Under the pieces are notes generated by a model. The model was not told where the DNA came from and made no database searches. It was given only the letters and a program-made list of their open reading frames with translations. This document shows, one piece after another, positions 25,421 through 35,129 of a stretch of DNA of 64,000 bases. This DNA comes from Cognatilysobacter bugurensis (GTDB taxonomy: Bacteria; Pseudomonadota; Gammaproteobacteria; Xanthomonadales; Xanthomonadaceae), in assembly GCF_014652095.1 (NCBI RefSeq), contig NZ_BMYD01000001.1, positions 1,031,466-1,095,465 on the forward strand, written 5' to 3'. Every line of letters begins with the position of its first letter. The stretch's first letter is position 1. The position numbers were made by a program, and so were the translations under genes.

Positions 25421-26818
25421 ATGACCCGCAGCAAGCGCATCTACGTCCTCGATACCAACGTGCTCATGCACGACCCGACCGCTCTGTTCCGCTTCGAGGA
25501 GCACGACGTCTACCTGCCGATGCAGGTGATCGAGGAGCTCGACAACGGCAAGAAAGGCACATCGGAGGCGAGCCGCAACGCCCGCCAGGTGAGCCGCTTC
25601 CTCAATGAGCTCGTGCAGGCGGCGGGCACCGGCGCGATTGCGGGCGGCATCCCGCTGGACCGGCCCCAGGGCATCCAGCTGCGCGGTGCGCCGAGCGCGG
25701 GCCGCCTGCGCTTCCAGATGCAAGACTTCGACGCGGGCAAGCACTTCGGTGCGGTGATTCCGGACAACCACATCCTGGGCGCCATCCTCGCGCTCAAGGA
25801 GCAGCAGCCCGATGTGCCGGTGGTGTTCGTATCCAAGGACATCAACCTGCGCATCAAGGCGACGATCGCCGGCATCGAGTCCGAGGACTACGAGAACGAC
25901 CGCGCGCTCGACGATTTCAGCCTGCTGTACACCGGCGTGACCGAGCTGCCGGAGGACTTCTGGCAGCGCTACGGGAAGGACCTGAAGTCGTGGACGGAGC
26001 GCGGCCGCACCTTCTATGAGATTACGCCGCGCGAGGACGACGACTGGTATCCGAACCAGTTCCTCTACCTGCCCGGCGACGGGGAGTCCGAACTGCGGGT
26101 TTCGAAGGTCACCGAGACACGCGTGACGCTGCAGATCGTGGACGACTTCCGCGACCAGAAGCACGCAGTGTGGGGCGTTCTTGCGCGTAACCGCGAACAA
26201 AATTTCGCACTCAATGCGCTCATGGATCCCGAGATCGACTTCGTGACCCTGCTCGGTACGGCGGGCACCGGCAAGACGCTGCTCGCGCTCGCGGCAGGCC
26301 TCGCGCAGACGATGGACCAGCAGCGTTACCGCGAGATCATCATGACCCGCGCGACGGTGAGCGTCGGCGAGGACATCGGCTTCCTGCCCGGCACGGAGGA
26401 AGAAAAGATGACGCCGTGGATGGGCGCGCTGACCGACAACCTCGAAGTGCTCACCCATGATCAGCAGGGCGGCAGCTGGGGCCGCGCAGCGACGAACGAC
26501 CTGCTCGCGAGCCGCATCAAGATCCGCTCGATGAACTTCATGCGCGGCCGCACGTTCCTGGCCCGCTGGCTGATCCTCGACGAGGCGCAGAACCTCACGC
26601 CGAAGCAGATGAAAACGCTGATTACGCGCGCCGGTCCAGGCACGAAGATCGTGTGCCTCGGCAACGTCGAGCAGATCGACACGCCCTACCTCACCGAGAC
26701 GACGTCAGGCCTGACGTACGCGGTGGACCGGTTCAAGAACTGGGCGCACAGCGCGCACATCACGCTGCGGCGCGGCGAGCGTTCGCGACTCGCGGATTTC
26801 GCTTCGGAAGTGCTGTGA
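25421..26818 (+). CDS. PIN-domain PhoH-family ATPase
   Basis: The 465-residue protein fuses an N-terminal PIN ribonuclease domain (about 5-150; acidic residues in [10 protein letters not shown] and further downstream) to a PhoH-type P-loop ATPase (about 255-455) with Walker [11 protein letters not shown] near residue 280 and Walker [10 protein letters not shown]. Related PhoH2 and YlaK proteins act on RNA as unwinding nucleases. The ATG at 25421 follows AGGAG. Its stop is overlapped by the thiD GTG. There is no small antitoxin-like gene upstream, unlike mycobacterial phoAT-phoH2. Confidence 0.9.
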   Translation: MTRSKRIYVLDTNVLMHDPTALFRFEEHDVYLPMQVIEELDNGKKGTSEASRNARQVSRFLNELVQAAGTGAIAGGIPLDRPQGIQLRGAPSAGRLRFQMQDFDAGKHFGAVIPDNHILGAILALKEQQPDVPVVFVSKDINLRIKATIAGIESEDYENDRALDDFSLLYTGVTELPEDFWQRYGKDLKSWTERGRTFYEITPREDDDWYPNQFLYLPGDGESELRVSKVTETRVTLQIVDDFRDQKHAVWGVLARNREQNFALNALMDPEIDFVTLLGTAGTGKTLLALAAGLAQTMDQQRYREIIMTRATVSVGEDIGFLPGTEEEKMTPWMGALTDNLEVLTHDQQGGSWGRAATNDLLASRIKIRSMNFMRGRTFLARWLILDEAQNLTPKQMKTLITRAGPGTKIVCLGNVEQIDTPYLTETTSGLTYAVDRFKNWAHSAHITLRRGERSRLADFASEVL

Positions 26819-27621
26819 CGGCACGGGTCGCCAGTGCGCTCACGATCGCGGGTTCCGACTCGGGCGGCGGTGCGGGCATCCAGGCCGACCTCAAGACCTT
26901 CGCCGCACACCGCGTGCACGGCCTCAGCGCGCTTGCCGCGCTGACGGCCCAGCACACGCGCGGCGTCACGGCCGTGCACGTGCCCGACACGGGGTTCCTG
27001 CGGGCACAGATCGATGCGTGCTTCGAGGACTTCGACGTGCGCGCGGTCAAGCTCGGGATGCTCGCCAACGCGGAGGTCATCCGCGCGGTGGCCGACGCGA
27101 TCGAGCGATACCGACCTGCCCACGTGGTGCTCGACCCGGTGATGGTGGCGACCTCCGGTGCGGCGCTGCTCCAGGCGGACGCGCTCGACGCACTGCGGAC
27201 CTATCTGCTGCCGCTCGCGACGGTTGCAACGCCGAACCTGCCCGAGGCGGAGCTGTTGCTCGGCGCGCGCATCGATTCGCGCGAAGCCATGCGTGCCGCG
27301 CTCGAGCCGCTTCGTGCGCTGGGGCCGGCTGCAGTGCTCCTGAAAGGCGGGCATCTGGACGACGGCAACGATGTCCTCGACCTGCTCGACGATCGCGGCG
27401 ATGTGCACCCGATGAGCCACGCGCGACTCGACGTCTCCGCGCACGGCACTGGCTGCACGCTCGCCTCAGCGGTGGCGGCGCGGCTGTGCCGCGGGTCCGC
27501 CCTACTCGATTCCTGCCGCTCGGCGGCGGACTACGTGCACGAAGCGCTTCTGGCCGGTTACCGCCCCGGTCTTGGCGACGTCATCGTGCTCGATCATTTC
27601 GGCGCGGCGCCACGTGACTGA
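26815..27621 (+). CDS. thiD: Hydroxymethylpyrimidine / phosphomethylpyrimidine kinase
   Basis: ThiD phosphorylates HMP twice to HMP-PP for thiamine synthesis. The 268-residue protein shows [53 protein letters not shown] and the anion-hole [13 protein letters not shown]. It starts with GTG at 26815, overlapping the phoH-like stop as GTGA. No TPP riboswitch is visible because the gene is internal to a transcript; regulation by thiamine would have to act elsewhere. Confidence 0.94.
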   Translation: MTARVASALTIAGSDSGGGAGIQADLKTFAAHRVHGLSALAALTAQHTRGVTAVHVPDTGFLRAQIDACFEDFDVRAVKLGMLANAEVIRAVADAIERYRPAHVVLDPVMVATSGAALLQADALDALRTYLLPLATVATPNLPEAELLLGARIDSREAMRAALEPLRALGPAAVLLKGGHLDDGNDVLDLLDDRGDVHPMSHARLDVSAHGTGCTLASAVAARLCRGSALLDSCRSAADYVHEALLAGYRPGLGDVIVLDHFGAAPRD

Positions 27622-28492
27622 AGGCGCGGGTCTGCACCCGCTGCCCGTGGAGGCTGCGGACGGCCACCGCTGGGATTTGCTCGTCCATGACGTGTCGCGG
27701 CCTCGCGCCGCGCTGCTGTGGCTCCCGGCGCTCGGCGTTGCAGCGCGGCACTACGGCCCGCTTGCTGCGGCGCTTGCGAAGCAAGGCGTCGTGACGTTTA
27801 TCCACGAATGGCGGGGACACGGCTCGAGCAGCCTACGGGCCGGGCGGTCCTGCAACTGGGGTTATCGCGAACTGCTCACGATCGACCTCGCTGCGAGCCG
27901 GCGCGCTGTCGACGCGTCACTGGCGCGAAGTGGAGCCCAATCGCCGGTCCATGTGATCGGCGGGCACAGTCTCGGCGGTCAGCTTGCATCGTGCCGGCTG
28001 GCCCTCGCGCCGCACGAAGCGACGCAGCTGTGGCTCGTCGCCAGCGGATCGCCGAACTGGCGGGCGTTTCCGGCTCCCCAGCGTCGGCTGCTCCCGTTTG
28101 CGTACCGGTTGCTGCCGTGGCTTGCGGACCGGTGCGGCGCCCTGCCCGGCCGGCGCATCGGCTTCGGCGGCCGCGAGGCGCGCGGCGTGATGCGCGATTG
28201 GTCGCGCAGCGCGCTGTCCGGCCGCTACGGCGCCCGCGGGCTCGATGTGGACCTGGAACCGGCGCTCGCGCGCGTCTCGGCGTGCACTACGGGAGTGGTG
28301 TTTCAACGCGACTGGCTCGCGCCCGGCTCTTCGTTGCAGGCACTTCTCATCAAGATGCCGCAGGCGCGAGCGCGGGTGGCAACGCTCGACGATGCCGCGC
28401 TCGGCACCCGCAGCGACCATTTCGGCTGGATGGATCGGCCGGACGCGGTGGCCAGCGCACTGGTCGCGTCGCTGGACACGGGCGCGCGCTGA
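27614..28492 (+). CDS. Alpha/beta-fold hydrolase
   Basis: The 292-residue protein has a serine hydrolase layout: an oxyanion region HEWRGHGSSS near residue 65, a nucleophile elbow GGHSLGGQLAS near residue 120, and a late His in RSDHFGWMDRPDAV. It resembles predicted serine aminopeptidase/lysophospholipase-like hydrolases (YheT-like), with no signal peptide. The GTG start at 27614 overlaps thiD by eight bases, so the two are translationally coupled. The substrate is not predictable. Confidence 0.82.
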   Translation: MTEGAGLHPLPVEAADGHRWDLLVHDVSRPRAALLWLPALGVAARHYGPLAAALAKQGVVTFIHEWRGHGSSSLRAGRSCNWGYRELLTIDLAASRRAVDASLARSGAQSPVHVIGGHSLGGQLASCRLALAPHEATQLWLVASGSPNWRAFPAPQRRLLPFAYRLLPWLADRCGALPGRRIGFGGREARGVMRDWSRSALSGRYGARGLDVDLEPALARVSACTTGVVFQRDWLAPGSSLQALLIKMPQARARVATLDDAALGTRSDHFGWMDRPDAVASALVASLDTGAR

Positions 28493-28536
28493 GCGTCACC
28501 GGCCGCCCCTGCGGCAGCCGGCTTTGACCCATCGGC

Positions 28537-29556
28537 TCAGGCCGCTTCGGTGTAACCGTTCGGGTTGCTGGACTGCCAGCGCCACGCGTCGCGGCACATG
28601 GCATCGACGTCCAGTTCCGCCTTCCAGCCGAGCAGCCGCTCCGCAAGCGCGGGGTCGGCATAGACCGCCGCGACGTCGCCCGGGCGACGCGCCACGATCT
28701 GGTACGGGATCTCGCGCCCGCTCGCCTTGGCGAACGCATTGACGAGGTCGAGCACGCTCACGCCGCGGCCGGTGCCCAGGTTCACGGTCACGCTGCGGTC
28801 CTCGCGGCGCAGGTACTCGAGCGCATCGACGTGCGCACGCGCGAGGTCGACGACGTGGATGTAGTCGCGCACGCCGGTGCCATCGGGCGTGGGGTAATCG
28901 TCGCCGAAGACCTGCAGCTTCTCGCGACGACCGACCGCGACCTGGCATACGAACGGCATCAGATTGTTCGGAATGCCGCTCGGGTCCTCGCCGATCAAGC
29001 CCGACGGGTGCGCGCCCACCGGATTGAAATAGCGCAGGTTCGCGACGCGGAAGGACTCGTCGGACTCGCACAGGTCGCCGAGCAGCTGTTCCATCACGAG
29101 CTTGGTGCGGCCGTAGGGGTTGGTGACCTGCAGCGGCGCATCCTCCTGCACCGGCACCGTGGCGGGATCGCCATAGACGGTGGCCGATGAGCTGAAGACC
29201 AGGCGGCGCACGCCGGCGTCCTGCATGGCCTGCAACAGCGAGATCGTGCCGCCGATGTTGTTGTCGAAATACAGCAGCGGCTTCGCGCACGATTCGCCGA
29301 CCGCCTTGAGCGCGGCGAAGTGGATCACGGCGTCGAAACCACCGCCCTGCAGGATCGCGCGCAGTGCATCGGTGTCCCGCAGGTCGACCTCGTGGACCGG
29401 GATATCGCGGCCGGTGAGCGTCTGCAGGCGCTCCATCACGCCGCGCGAACTGTTGACGAAGTTGTCCACGATGACGACGTCGTGGCCGCGCTCGACGAGC
29501 TCGACGCAGGTGTGGGCGCCGATATAGCCGGCGCCGCCGGTCACGAGAATGCGCAT
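28537..29556 (-). CDS. galE: UDP-glucose 4-epimerase
   Basis: GalE interconverts UDP-glucose and UDP-galactose. The 339-residue extended SDR has the NAD motif GGAGYIGAHTC, SSSATVYGDP, the catalytic Tyr-x3-Lys in NPYGRTKL, and AHPSGLIGEDPSGIPNNLMPFV. It is divergent from the exopolysaccharide locus (206-bp gap), to which it probably supplies UDP-galactose. Confidence 0.95.
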   Translation of the reverse strand: MRILVTGGAGYIGAHTCVELVERGHDVVIVDNFVNSSRGVMERLQTLTGRDIPVHEVDLRDTDALRAILQGGGFDAVIHFAALKAVGESCAKPLLYFDNNIGGTISLLQAMQDAGVRRLVFSSSATVYGDPATVPVQEDAPLQVTNPYGRTKLVMEQLLGDLCESDESFRVANLRYFNPVGAHPSGLIGEDPSGIPNNLMPFVCQVAVGRREKLQVFGDDYPTPDGTGVRDYIHVVDLARAHVDALEYLRREDRSVTVNLGTGRGVSVLDLVNAFAKASGREIPYQIVARRPGDVAAVYADPALAERLLGWKAELDVDAMCRDAWRWQSSNPNGYTEAA

Positions 29557-29762
29557 TTCGAGGTCCGTTGAGAGGTTCCCAGGATGAACGTACGCCGCGG
29601 GTGAGACCGGCTATCGTGCGGGGCTTGCCGGTCGAGGCGGGATTCTACGTATCGACAGCCTGTAGGGGCGAAAGCCGCGTGCACGGCGCCCGCGGTCCAT
29701 GCCGCGCGGCCCGCTTTCGCACGCCCTACGCCCGACCGACCCCGTTGGAGACCTCCGCCATC

Positions 29763-31049
29763 ATGACAGCTCAGCTGCCATCGCAAGACCAGATCCGCAT
29801 TGCCGTCATCGGCCTCGGCTATGTCGGCCTTCCCCTCGCCGCCGCGTTCGGCCGTCAATTGCCGACGCTCGGTTTCGACATCGACGCCGAGCGCGTCGCC
29901 GAGCTGCAGCGCTTCGAGGACCACACGCTCGAAGTGACGCCCGACGCCCTGCGCGCCGCCGACAAGCTCACGTTCTCCCACGACGTCGAAGCACTCAAGC
30001 AGTGCAACGTCTTCATCGTGACCGTCCCCACGCCGATCGACGAGTACAAGCGTCCGGACCTCACGCCGCTCGAGTCCGCGAGCCGCACTGTCGGCCGCGC
30101 GCTCAGCAAGGGCGCGATCGCGATCTACGAATCGACCGTGTACCCGGGCGCGACCGAAGAAGTCTGCGTGCCGATCCTCGAGCGCGAGTCCGGCCTCACG
30201 TTCAACGAGGACTTCTTCGCGGGTTACAGCCCGGAGCGCATCAACCCGGGCGATCACGAGCACCGCCTCGAGACGATCATGAAGGTCACCTCGGGTTCGA
30301 CTTCGGAAGCTGCGGAGTTTGTCGATGCGCTCTATGCGCGCATCATCCAGGCCGGCACCCACAAGGCGTCGAGCATCCGCGTCGCCGAGGCGGCCAAGGT
30401 CATCGAGAACATCCAGCGCGACGTCAACATCGCACTGATCAACGAGCTCGCGCTGATCTTCCACAAGCTCGACATGGACACCCATGAAGTGCTGGAAGCC
30501 GCAGGCACGAAGTGGAACTTCCTGCCGTTCCGTCCCGGCCTCGTCGGCGGTCACTGCATCGGCGTCGACCCGTACTACCTGACCCACAAGGCGCAGCAGA
30601 TCGGCCACCACCCGGAGATGATCCTCGCCGGTCGCCGCATCAACGACTGCATGGGCAGCCACGTCGCACAGCGCGTAATCCGGCTGATGGCCGGCGGCAA
30701 GCGCACGAACGGCGCGCGCGTGCTGATCCTGGGCCTCGCGTTCAAGGAAAACTGCCCGGACCTGCGCAACACCAAGGTCGTGGACATCATCGACGAGCTG
30801 CAGACGTTCAACGTCGACGTCGACGTGCACGACCCGTGGGTCAGCGCGAAGCTCGCCAAGCACGAGTACGGCCTCGACCTCGTCGAGAAGCCCGAAGCAG
30901 GCGCCTACGATGCGATCATCCTCGCCGTGCCGCACCGCGACTTCGTCAAGCTCGGTTCCGACGGCATCCGCCGCTTCGGCACCGAGAACGCGGTGCTGTT
31001 CGACGTCAAGCACGCACTCGGCCGCGAGACCGTCGACGGCTGCTTGTAA
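29763..31049 (+). CDS. UDP-N-acetylhexosamine 6-dehydrogenase (TviB/WbpO type)
   Basis: The 428-residue enzyme belongs to the nucleotide-sugar dehydrogenases that oxidise C6 of UDP-GlcNAc or UDP-GalNAc to the uronic acid with two NAD. It has the Rossmann motif GLGYVGLPLAAAFG, the substrate loop YSPERINPGD, the AEAAKVIENIQRDVNIALINE helix typical of TviB/WbpO, and the catalytic Cys in GGHCIGVDPYYL. The ATG at 29763 is chosen from the family start. It opens the exopolysaccharide locus and predicts an acidic polysaccharide. Distinguishing GlcNAc from GalNAc as substrate is not possible here. Confidence 0.9.
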   Translation: MTAQLPSQDQIRIAVIGLGYVGLPLAAAFGRQLPTLGFDIDAERVAELQRFEDHTLEVTPDALRAADKLTFSHDVEALKQCNVFIVTVPTPIDEYKRPDLTPLESASRTVGRALSKGAIAIYESTVYPGATEEVCVPILERESGLTFNEDFFAGYSPERINPGDHEHRLETIMKVTSGSTSEAAEFVDALYARIIQAGTHKASSIRVAEAAKVIENIQRDVNIALINELALIFHKLDMDTHEVLEAAGTKWNFLPFRPGLVGGHCIGVDPYYLTHKAQQIGHHPEMILAGRRINDCMGSHVAQRVIRLMAGGKRTNGARVLILGLAFKENCPDLRNTKVVDIIDELQTFNVDVDVHDPWVSAKLAKHEYGLDLVEKPEAGAYDAIILAVPHRDFVKLGSDGIRRFGTENAVLFDVKHALGRETVDGCL

Positions 31050-31075
31050 TCCATTTCCAGGAGTAAACCCGCGCG

Positions 31076-32083
31076 ATGCGCATTCTCGTCACCGGCGCAG
31101 CCGGCTTCATCGGATCCAAGCTCAGCGAACGCCTGCTCGAACGCGGCGACGAGGTGCTCGGCTTCGATAATCTCAACGATTATTACGATCCCAAGCTCAA
31201 GGAGGCGCGCCTGGCGCGCCTCCTTCCGCGCGAGCGATTCCGCTTCGAGCGTGCGTCGCTCGAGGACCGCGACGCGGTCGATCGCGTGTTCGCGGACTTC
31301 AAGCCTGAGCGGGTGGTCAACCTCGCCGCCCAGGCGGGCGTGCGGTATTCGCTGGAAAACCCGCGTGCGTACATCGACGCGAACATCGTCGGCTTCCTGC
31401 ATATCCTCGAAGCGTGCCGGCACAACGGCGTCGAACACCTCGTGTACGCATCGTCGAGTTCCGTGTACGGCTCGAACAAGAAGCTGCCGTTTGCGGTTGA
31501 GGACAGCGTCGACCACCCGGTCAGCCTGTACGCGGCGAGCAAGAAATCGAACGAGCTGATGGCGCACACGTACAGCCATCTGTTCGGGCTGCCCACGACG
31601 GGCCTGCGCTTTTTCACGGTGTACGGCCCATGGGGCCGGCCGGACATGGCGCTGTTCCTGTTCACCCGCAACATCATCGCGGGCAAGCCGATCGACGTGT
31701 TCAACCACGGCAAGCACTCGCGTGACTTCACGTACATCGACGACATCGTCGAGGGCGTGATCCGCACGCTGGACCGCGTGCCGGGGCCGGACCCCACGTT
31801 CGACCCGCTCAACCCCACGCCCGCGACGTCGAGCGCGCCGTACCGCGTGTACAACATCGGCAACCACCGGCCGGTGGAGCTCATGCGTTACATCGAGGTG
31901 CTCGAATCGGCACTCGGGAAGAAAGCCGAGCTCAACCTGCTGCCCCTGCAGCCGGGCGACGTGCCGGACACCTGCGCAGACGTGGTCGCGCTCCAGCGCG
32001 ACACCGGATACACCCCGCAAACCACGATCGAAACGGGTATTTCGCGTTTCGTGGAGTGGTATCGCGCGTTTTATAACGTTTGA
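31076..32083 (+). CDS. UDP-uronate / hexosamine 4-epimerase (SDR)
   Basis: The 335-residue extended SDR has [33 protein letters not shown], the catalytic [11 protein letters not shown], and [16 protein letters not shown]. These resemble UDP-glucuronate 4-epimerases (CapI family). With the dehydrogenase 26 bases upstream, it probably converts a UDP-gluco uronate to the galacto form. Confidence 0.87.
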   Translation: MRILVTGAAGFIGSKLSERLLERGDEVLGFDNLNDYYDPKLKEARLARLLPRERFRFERASLEDRDAVDRVFADFKPERVVNLAAQAGVRYSLENPRAYIDANIVGFLHILEACRHNGVEHLVYASSSSVYGSNKKLPFAVEDSVDHPVSLYAASKKSNELMAHTYSHLFGLPTTGLRFFTVYGPWGRPDMALFLFTRNIIAGKPIDVFNHGKHSRDFTYIDDIVEGVIRTLDRVPGPDPTFDPLNPTPATSSAPYRVYNIGNHRPVELMRYIEVLESALGKKAELNLLPLQPGDVPDTCADVVALQRDTGYTPQTTIETGISRFVEWYRAFYNV

Positions 32084-32175
32084 GTTAACGAGCAGGCTCG
32101 GCCGGTGGCCGGCCTTCCGCTTGGGCCCCGTTCAACAAACGGACACACCCCAATGTCGGAAAGGACCCGCCTATC

Positions 32176-32790
32176 ATGAAACACTCCGGCCTGCTCGCTC
32201 TCTCGCTTACCGCTCTGCTTTCCGCATGCGCCACCACCGGTGGCGATACCTCGGCGCCGCCGGATTCGTCGGCAATGACGAATGAGGCCTACCGCATCGG
32301 CGTCGATGACGTCGTTGAGGTCTCGGTCTGGCGCAATCCCGATCTCAGCACCAAGGCCCCGGTTCGTCCGGACGGCATGATCTCGGTCCCGCTCGTCGGT
32401 GACATCCAGGCCGGCGGTCGCTCGCCGTCCGAAGTCGCCGACGACATCGAGAAGAAGCTCGGCACCTACGTCGTCGACCCGCAGGTCGCCGTCATCCTCA
32501 CCGAGCTCAACAGCCACGAATACCTGTCGCGCGTTCGCGTGACCGGCGCCGTGCGCACCCCGGTGTCGATCCCGTACCGCCAGGGCATGACCGTTCTCGA
32601 CGCCGTGCTCGCTGCCGGTGGCCCGACCGAGTTCGCCGCCTCTGACCGCGCCAGCCTGCATCGCAAGAATGGCGAAAACACCGGCACGTATCAGCTCCGG
32701 CTCGACAGCGTGCTCAACCAGGGCGATCTCGGTTCGAACTACAAGGTCGCTCCCGGTGACGTGATCGTCGTTCCCGAACGCACCCTCTGA
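32176..32790 (+). CDS. Wza-like polysaccharide export lipoprotein
   Basis: The 204-residue protein has a lipoprotein signal (lipobox LSAC, Cys17), a Poly_export domain starting at YRIGVDDVVEVSVWRNPDLS, and an SLBB domain (about 110-170, VRVTGAVRTPVSIPY) ending PGDVIVVPERTL. It would form the outer-membrane channel of the export machine. It is short like the EpsD-type proteins of XrtA-associated loci, lacking the extra domains of E. coli Wza. It is eight bases before the chain-length gene. Confidence 0.9.
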   Translation: MKHSGLLALSLTALLSACATTGGDTSAPPDSSAMTNEAYRIGVDDVVEVSVWRNPDLSTKAPVRPDGMISVPLVGDIQAGGRSPSEVADDIEKKLGTYVVDPQVAVILTELNSHEYLSRVRVTGAVRTPVSIPYRQGMTVLDAVLAAGGPTEFAASDRASLHRKNGENTGTYQLRLDSVLNQGDLGSNYKVAPGDVIVVPERTL

Positions 32791-32798
32791 GTGAAGGC

Positions 32799-34361
32799 AT
32801 GACCGTGAATACCCAACTTGTCGAATGGAGAGGGTCGGACAACCGGCTCCCGGCTGCAGTCGCGATGCTTCCCGTGGTCGCCAAGGAGGCCAAGCGCCGT
32901 TCCGTTTGGCTGGCCGCGGTGTTCGCGGCGATTGCGCTCGTGGTGCTGGCCATCGGCCTGAGCACGCCGAAGATGTACACCTCCTCGACCACGCTGCTGG
33001 TCGAGGAGGCGAACATCATCGAGCCGCTGCTCAAGGGCCGCACGACGCCGACGAACATGGTCGACCGCGCTGCGGTTGCCCGTGAGGTCGCTTTCAGCAG
33101 CCGCGTAATGAACGAGATCCTCAAGTTCGGCGGCTGGCTGGAAGAAAACCCGTCGCCGAAGGAACGTGCGCAGATCGTCGACCAGATCACCGCGCGCACG
33201 TCGATCGAGAATCCGCAGAAGAACCTCAAGCTGATCGAAATCCGCTACAGCGATTCCGATCCGCAGCGGGCGCAGCTCATCGCGCAGAAGTTCGCGGACC
33301 TCGTCATCGAGGAAAGCCACCGCACCAAGGAACGCGAAAGCCGCTCGGCCTTCCGCTTCCTCGACTCGCAGGTGAGCGACTACCACAAGCGCCTGACGTC
33401 CGCCGAAAACAAGCTTGCCGCGTACCGCAAGGCGCATCCGGAAGTGATGCTCGGCGACCAGGAAGACGTCACGCAGCGCATCAGCATGCTGCAGACGGAG
33501 TTGGACCGCGCCACGCTCGACTTGGCCGACCAGCAGACCCGCGCGGGCGTGTGGAACTCGCACCTCTCGCGTGAGAGCACCATGGCCACGACCCAGGCGC
33601 GCCCAAATGCGCTCCGCGGTCGCCTCATGGAGCTGCAGGCCGAGCGCGACAAGCTCTCCGGCACGGTCACCGACCGCCATCCCGATATGGTCCGCATCCA
33701 GAACCAGATCGCCGATGTGCAGCGGCAGATGCGCAGCGGCGGCGGTGCTCCCGTCGGATCGTCCGCGTCGATGGCGGCGAGCCCGGAGTACAGCGGCGTG
33801 CGCACCCGCATGGCGGAGGCGCAGAGCATGAGCTCGGCGTCGGCCTCGCGCGTCGCGGCAAGCCGGAACCTCATCGAGAAAGAGCTCGCACGCCTGCAGA
33901 AAGTGGCGGCGCTCGGCGGTGAACTGGCCGATCTCACCCGTAACTTCGAGCTGAACCGCACGCTGTACCAGGATCTCCTCGAGCGTCGTGAGAACGCACG
34001 CCTGTCGATGAACCTCGATGCGCAGAAGGGCGGTCTCAACTTCCGTGTGCAGGAGCCGGCAAACCTGCCGATGAAAGCCACGGGCATGAGCCTGACCCAG
34101 TTCGCTTCGGGCGGCCTGCTGCTCGCCGTTCTGATCCCGGCGCTGCTGTTGTACGGCTGGGTGCGCTTCGACCCGCGCGTTCGCTCCGCCTCGCAGATCG
34201 AGCAGGTGGCCGGCTTGCCCGTCCTCGGCACGATCCCGGCCGGCGCCAAGGCTCGCCACTCGGCCGCGCCGCAGCGCAAGCAGGGCAAACAGCACAAGCT
34301 CGCGATCCTGTTGCTGCTGGCCGTGCCGGTGGCCTATGCCCTCGCCATGATTCTTCGATAG
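32799..34361 (+). CDS. Wzc-like chain-length determinant (EpsF type)
   Basis: The 520-residue inner-membrane protein has transmembrane helices near 36-54 and 436-458, a long periplasmic coiled-coil-rich region (about 150-400, rich in Gln/Lys/Glu) with the GNVR-type segment ELADLTRNFELNRTLYQDLLERRENARLS, and a third helix at the very C-terminus (KLAILLLLAVPVAYALAMI). It controls polysaccharide length and bridges to the Wza pore. The kinase is a separate gene downstream, as in XrtA-type loci. Confidence 0.9.
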   Translation: MTVNTQLVEWRGSDNRLPAAVAMLPVVAKEAKRRSVWLAAVFAAIALVVLAIGLSTPKMYTSSTTLLVEEANIIEPLLKGRTTPTNMVDRAAVAREVAFSSRVMNEILKFGGWLEENPSPKERAQIVDQITARTSIENPQKNLKLIEIRYSDSDPQRAQLIAQKFADLVIEESHRTKERESRSAFRFLDSQVSDYHKRLTSAENKLAAYRKAHPEVMLGDQEDVTQRISMLQTELDRATLDLADQQTRAGVWNSHLSRESTMATTQARPNALRGRLMELQAERDKLSGTVTDRHPDMVRIQNQIADVQRQMRSGGGAPVGSSASMAASPEYSGVRTRMAEAQSMSSASASRVAASRNLIEKELARLQKVAALGGELADLTRNFELNRTLYQDLLERRENARLSMNLDAQKGGLNFRVQEPANLPMKATGMSLTQFASGGLLLAVLIPALLLYGWVRFDPRVRSASQIEQVAGLPVLGTIPAGAKARHSAAPQRKQGKQHKLAILLLLAVPVAYALAMILR

Positions 34362-34370
34362 GCCGTGCCC

Positions 34371-35120
34371 ATGACCAGCCCCGATACCCTTTCGAAATCC
34401 GAAGACCGCGTGGCCGAGCAGTATCCGGCCGACCGCTCCATCGTGCAGGTGCAGGAAAGCACCGCGCTGACGCCGGCGCAGATGCGCGAGTACGCGCTGC
34501 TCGTGCCCGACGACGAAGCGGCGCAGCCGATGGTCGACGCGTTCCGCGACATCCGGACGCGCCTGCTGTCCGTTGCCGGTGACCAGAACATCGTCACCCT
34601 CGTGGTGCCGGTGAGCCCCGGCAGCGGCGCGAGCTTCGTCGCGCGCAACCTGGCTGCTTCGGTGGCCTTCGACGAGTCCAAGAGCGCCGTGCTCGTCGAC
34701 TGCGACCTGCGCAAGCCGAGCCAGCACACCACGATGCACGTCGAAGCCAAGAACGGCGGCCTGCTGAGCTACCTGGAGAATCCCGCCACGCTCGTGTCGG
34801 ACATCCTCTACGAAACCGGCGTGCCGCGCCTGCGCCTGATCCCGGCCGGCGGCCGCCCCACGCGCCACGCCGAGTACTTCTCGTCGTTCCGCATGCGGCT
34901 GTTGATCGACTCGCTGCGCAGCCGCTACCCGGACCGCTACCTGTTCCTGGACGGCCCGGCCGTCCGCGGCGCGCCGGACGCGCGGATCCTGTCGGAGATT
35001 GCCGACGTGGTCGTGCTCGTCGCCGGCTACGGACGCGACAGTGCCGAAGACATCGCGCGCGCCGCGGCGAACTTCGACCCCAACAAGTTCGCCGGTGTCG
35101 TCTTCAACGAAGACGTTTGA
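34371..35120 (+). CDS. CpsD/CapB-like autokinase homologue lacking Walker A lysine
   Basis: The 249-residue cytoplasmic protein has the BY-kinase fold: Walker A' VLVDCDLRKPS and Walker B YLFLDGPA are present. The Walker A position reads VSPGSGASFVARNL, where active kinases have GEGKS/T, so the lysine that binds phosphate is missing. There is also no Tyr cluster at the C-terminus (ends AGVVFNEDV). It may bind nucleotide weakly or act as a regulatory partner of the Wzc-like protein. I start it at ATG 34371; a GTG six bases earlier is possible. The loss may be a feature of a subfamily rather than a mutation. Confidence 0.82.
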   Translation: MTSPDTLSKSEDRVAEQYPADRSIVQVQESTALTPAQMREYALLVPDDEAAQPMVDAFRDIRTRLLSVAGDQNIVTLVVPVSPGSGASFVARNLAASVAFDESKSAVLVDCDLRKPSQHTTMHVEAKNGGLLSYLENPATLVSDILYETGVPRLRLIPAGGRPTRHAEYFSSFRMRLLIDSLRSRYPDRYLFLDGPAVRGAPDARILSEIADVVVLVAGYGRDSAEDIARAAANFDPNKFAGVVFNEDV

Positions 35121-35129
35121 GGTGACCGA

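Noticed and set aside
26815-26900. A TPP riboswitch for thiD
   Set aside because: The gene starts inside the previous stop codon, so there is no leader to hold one.
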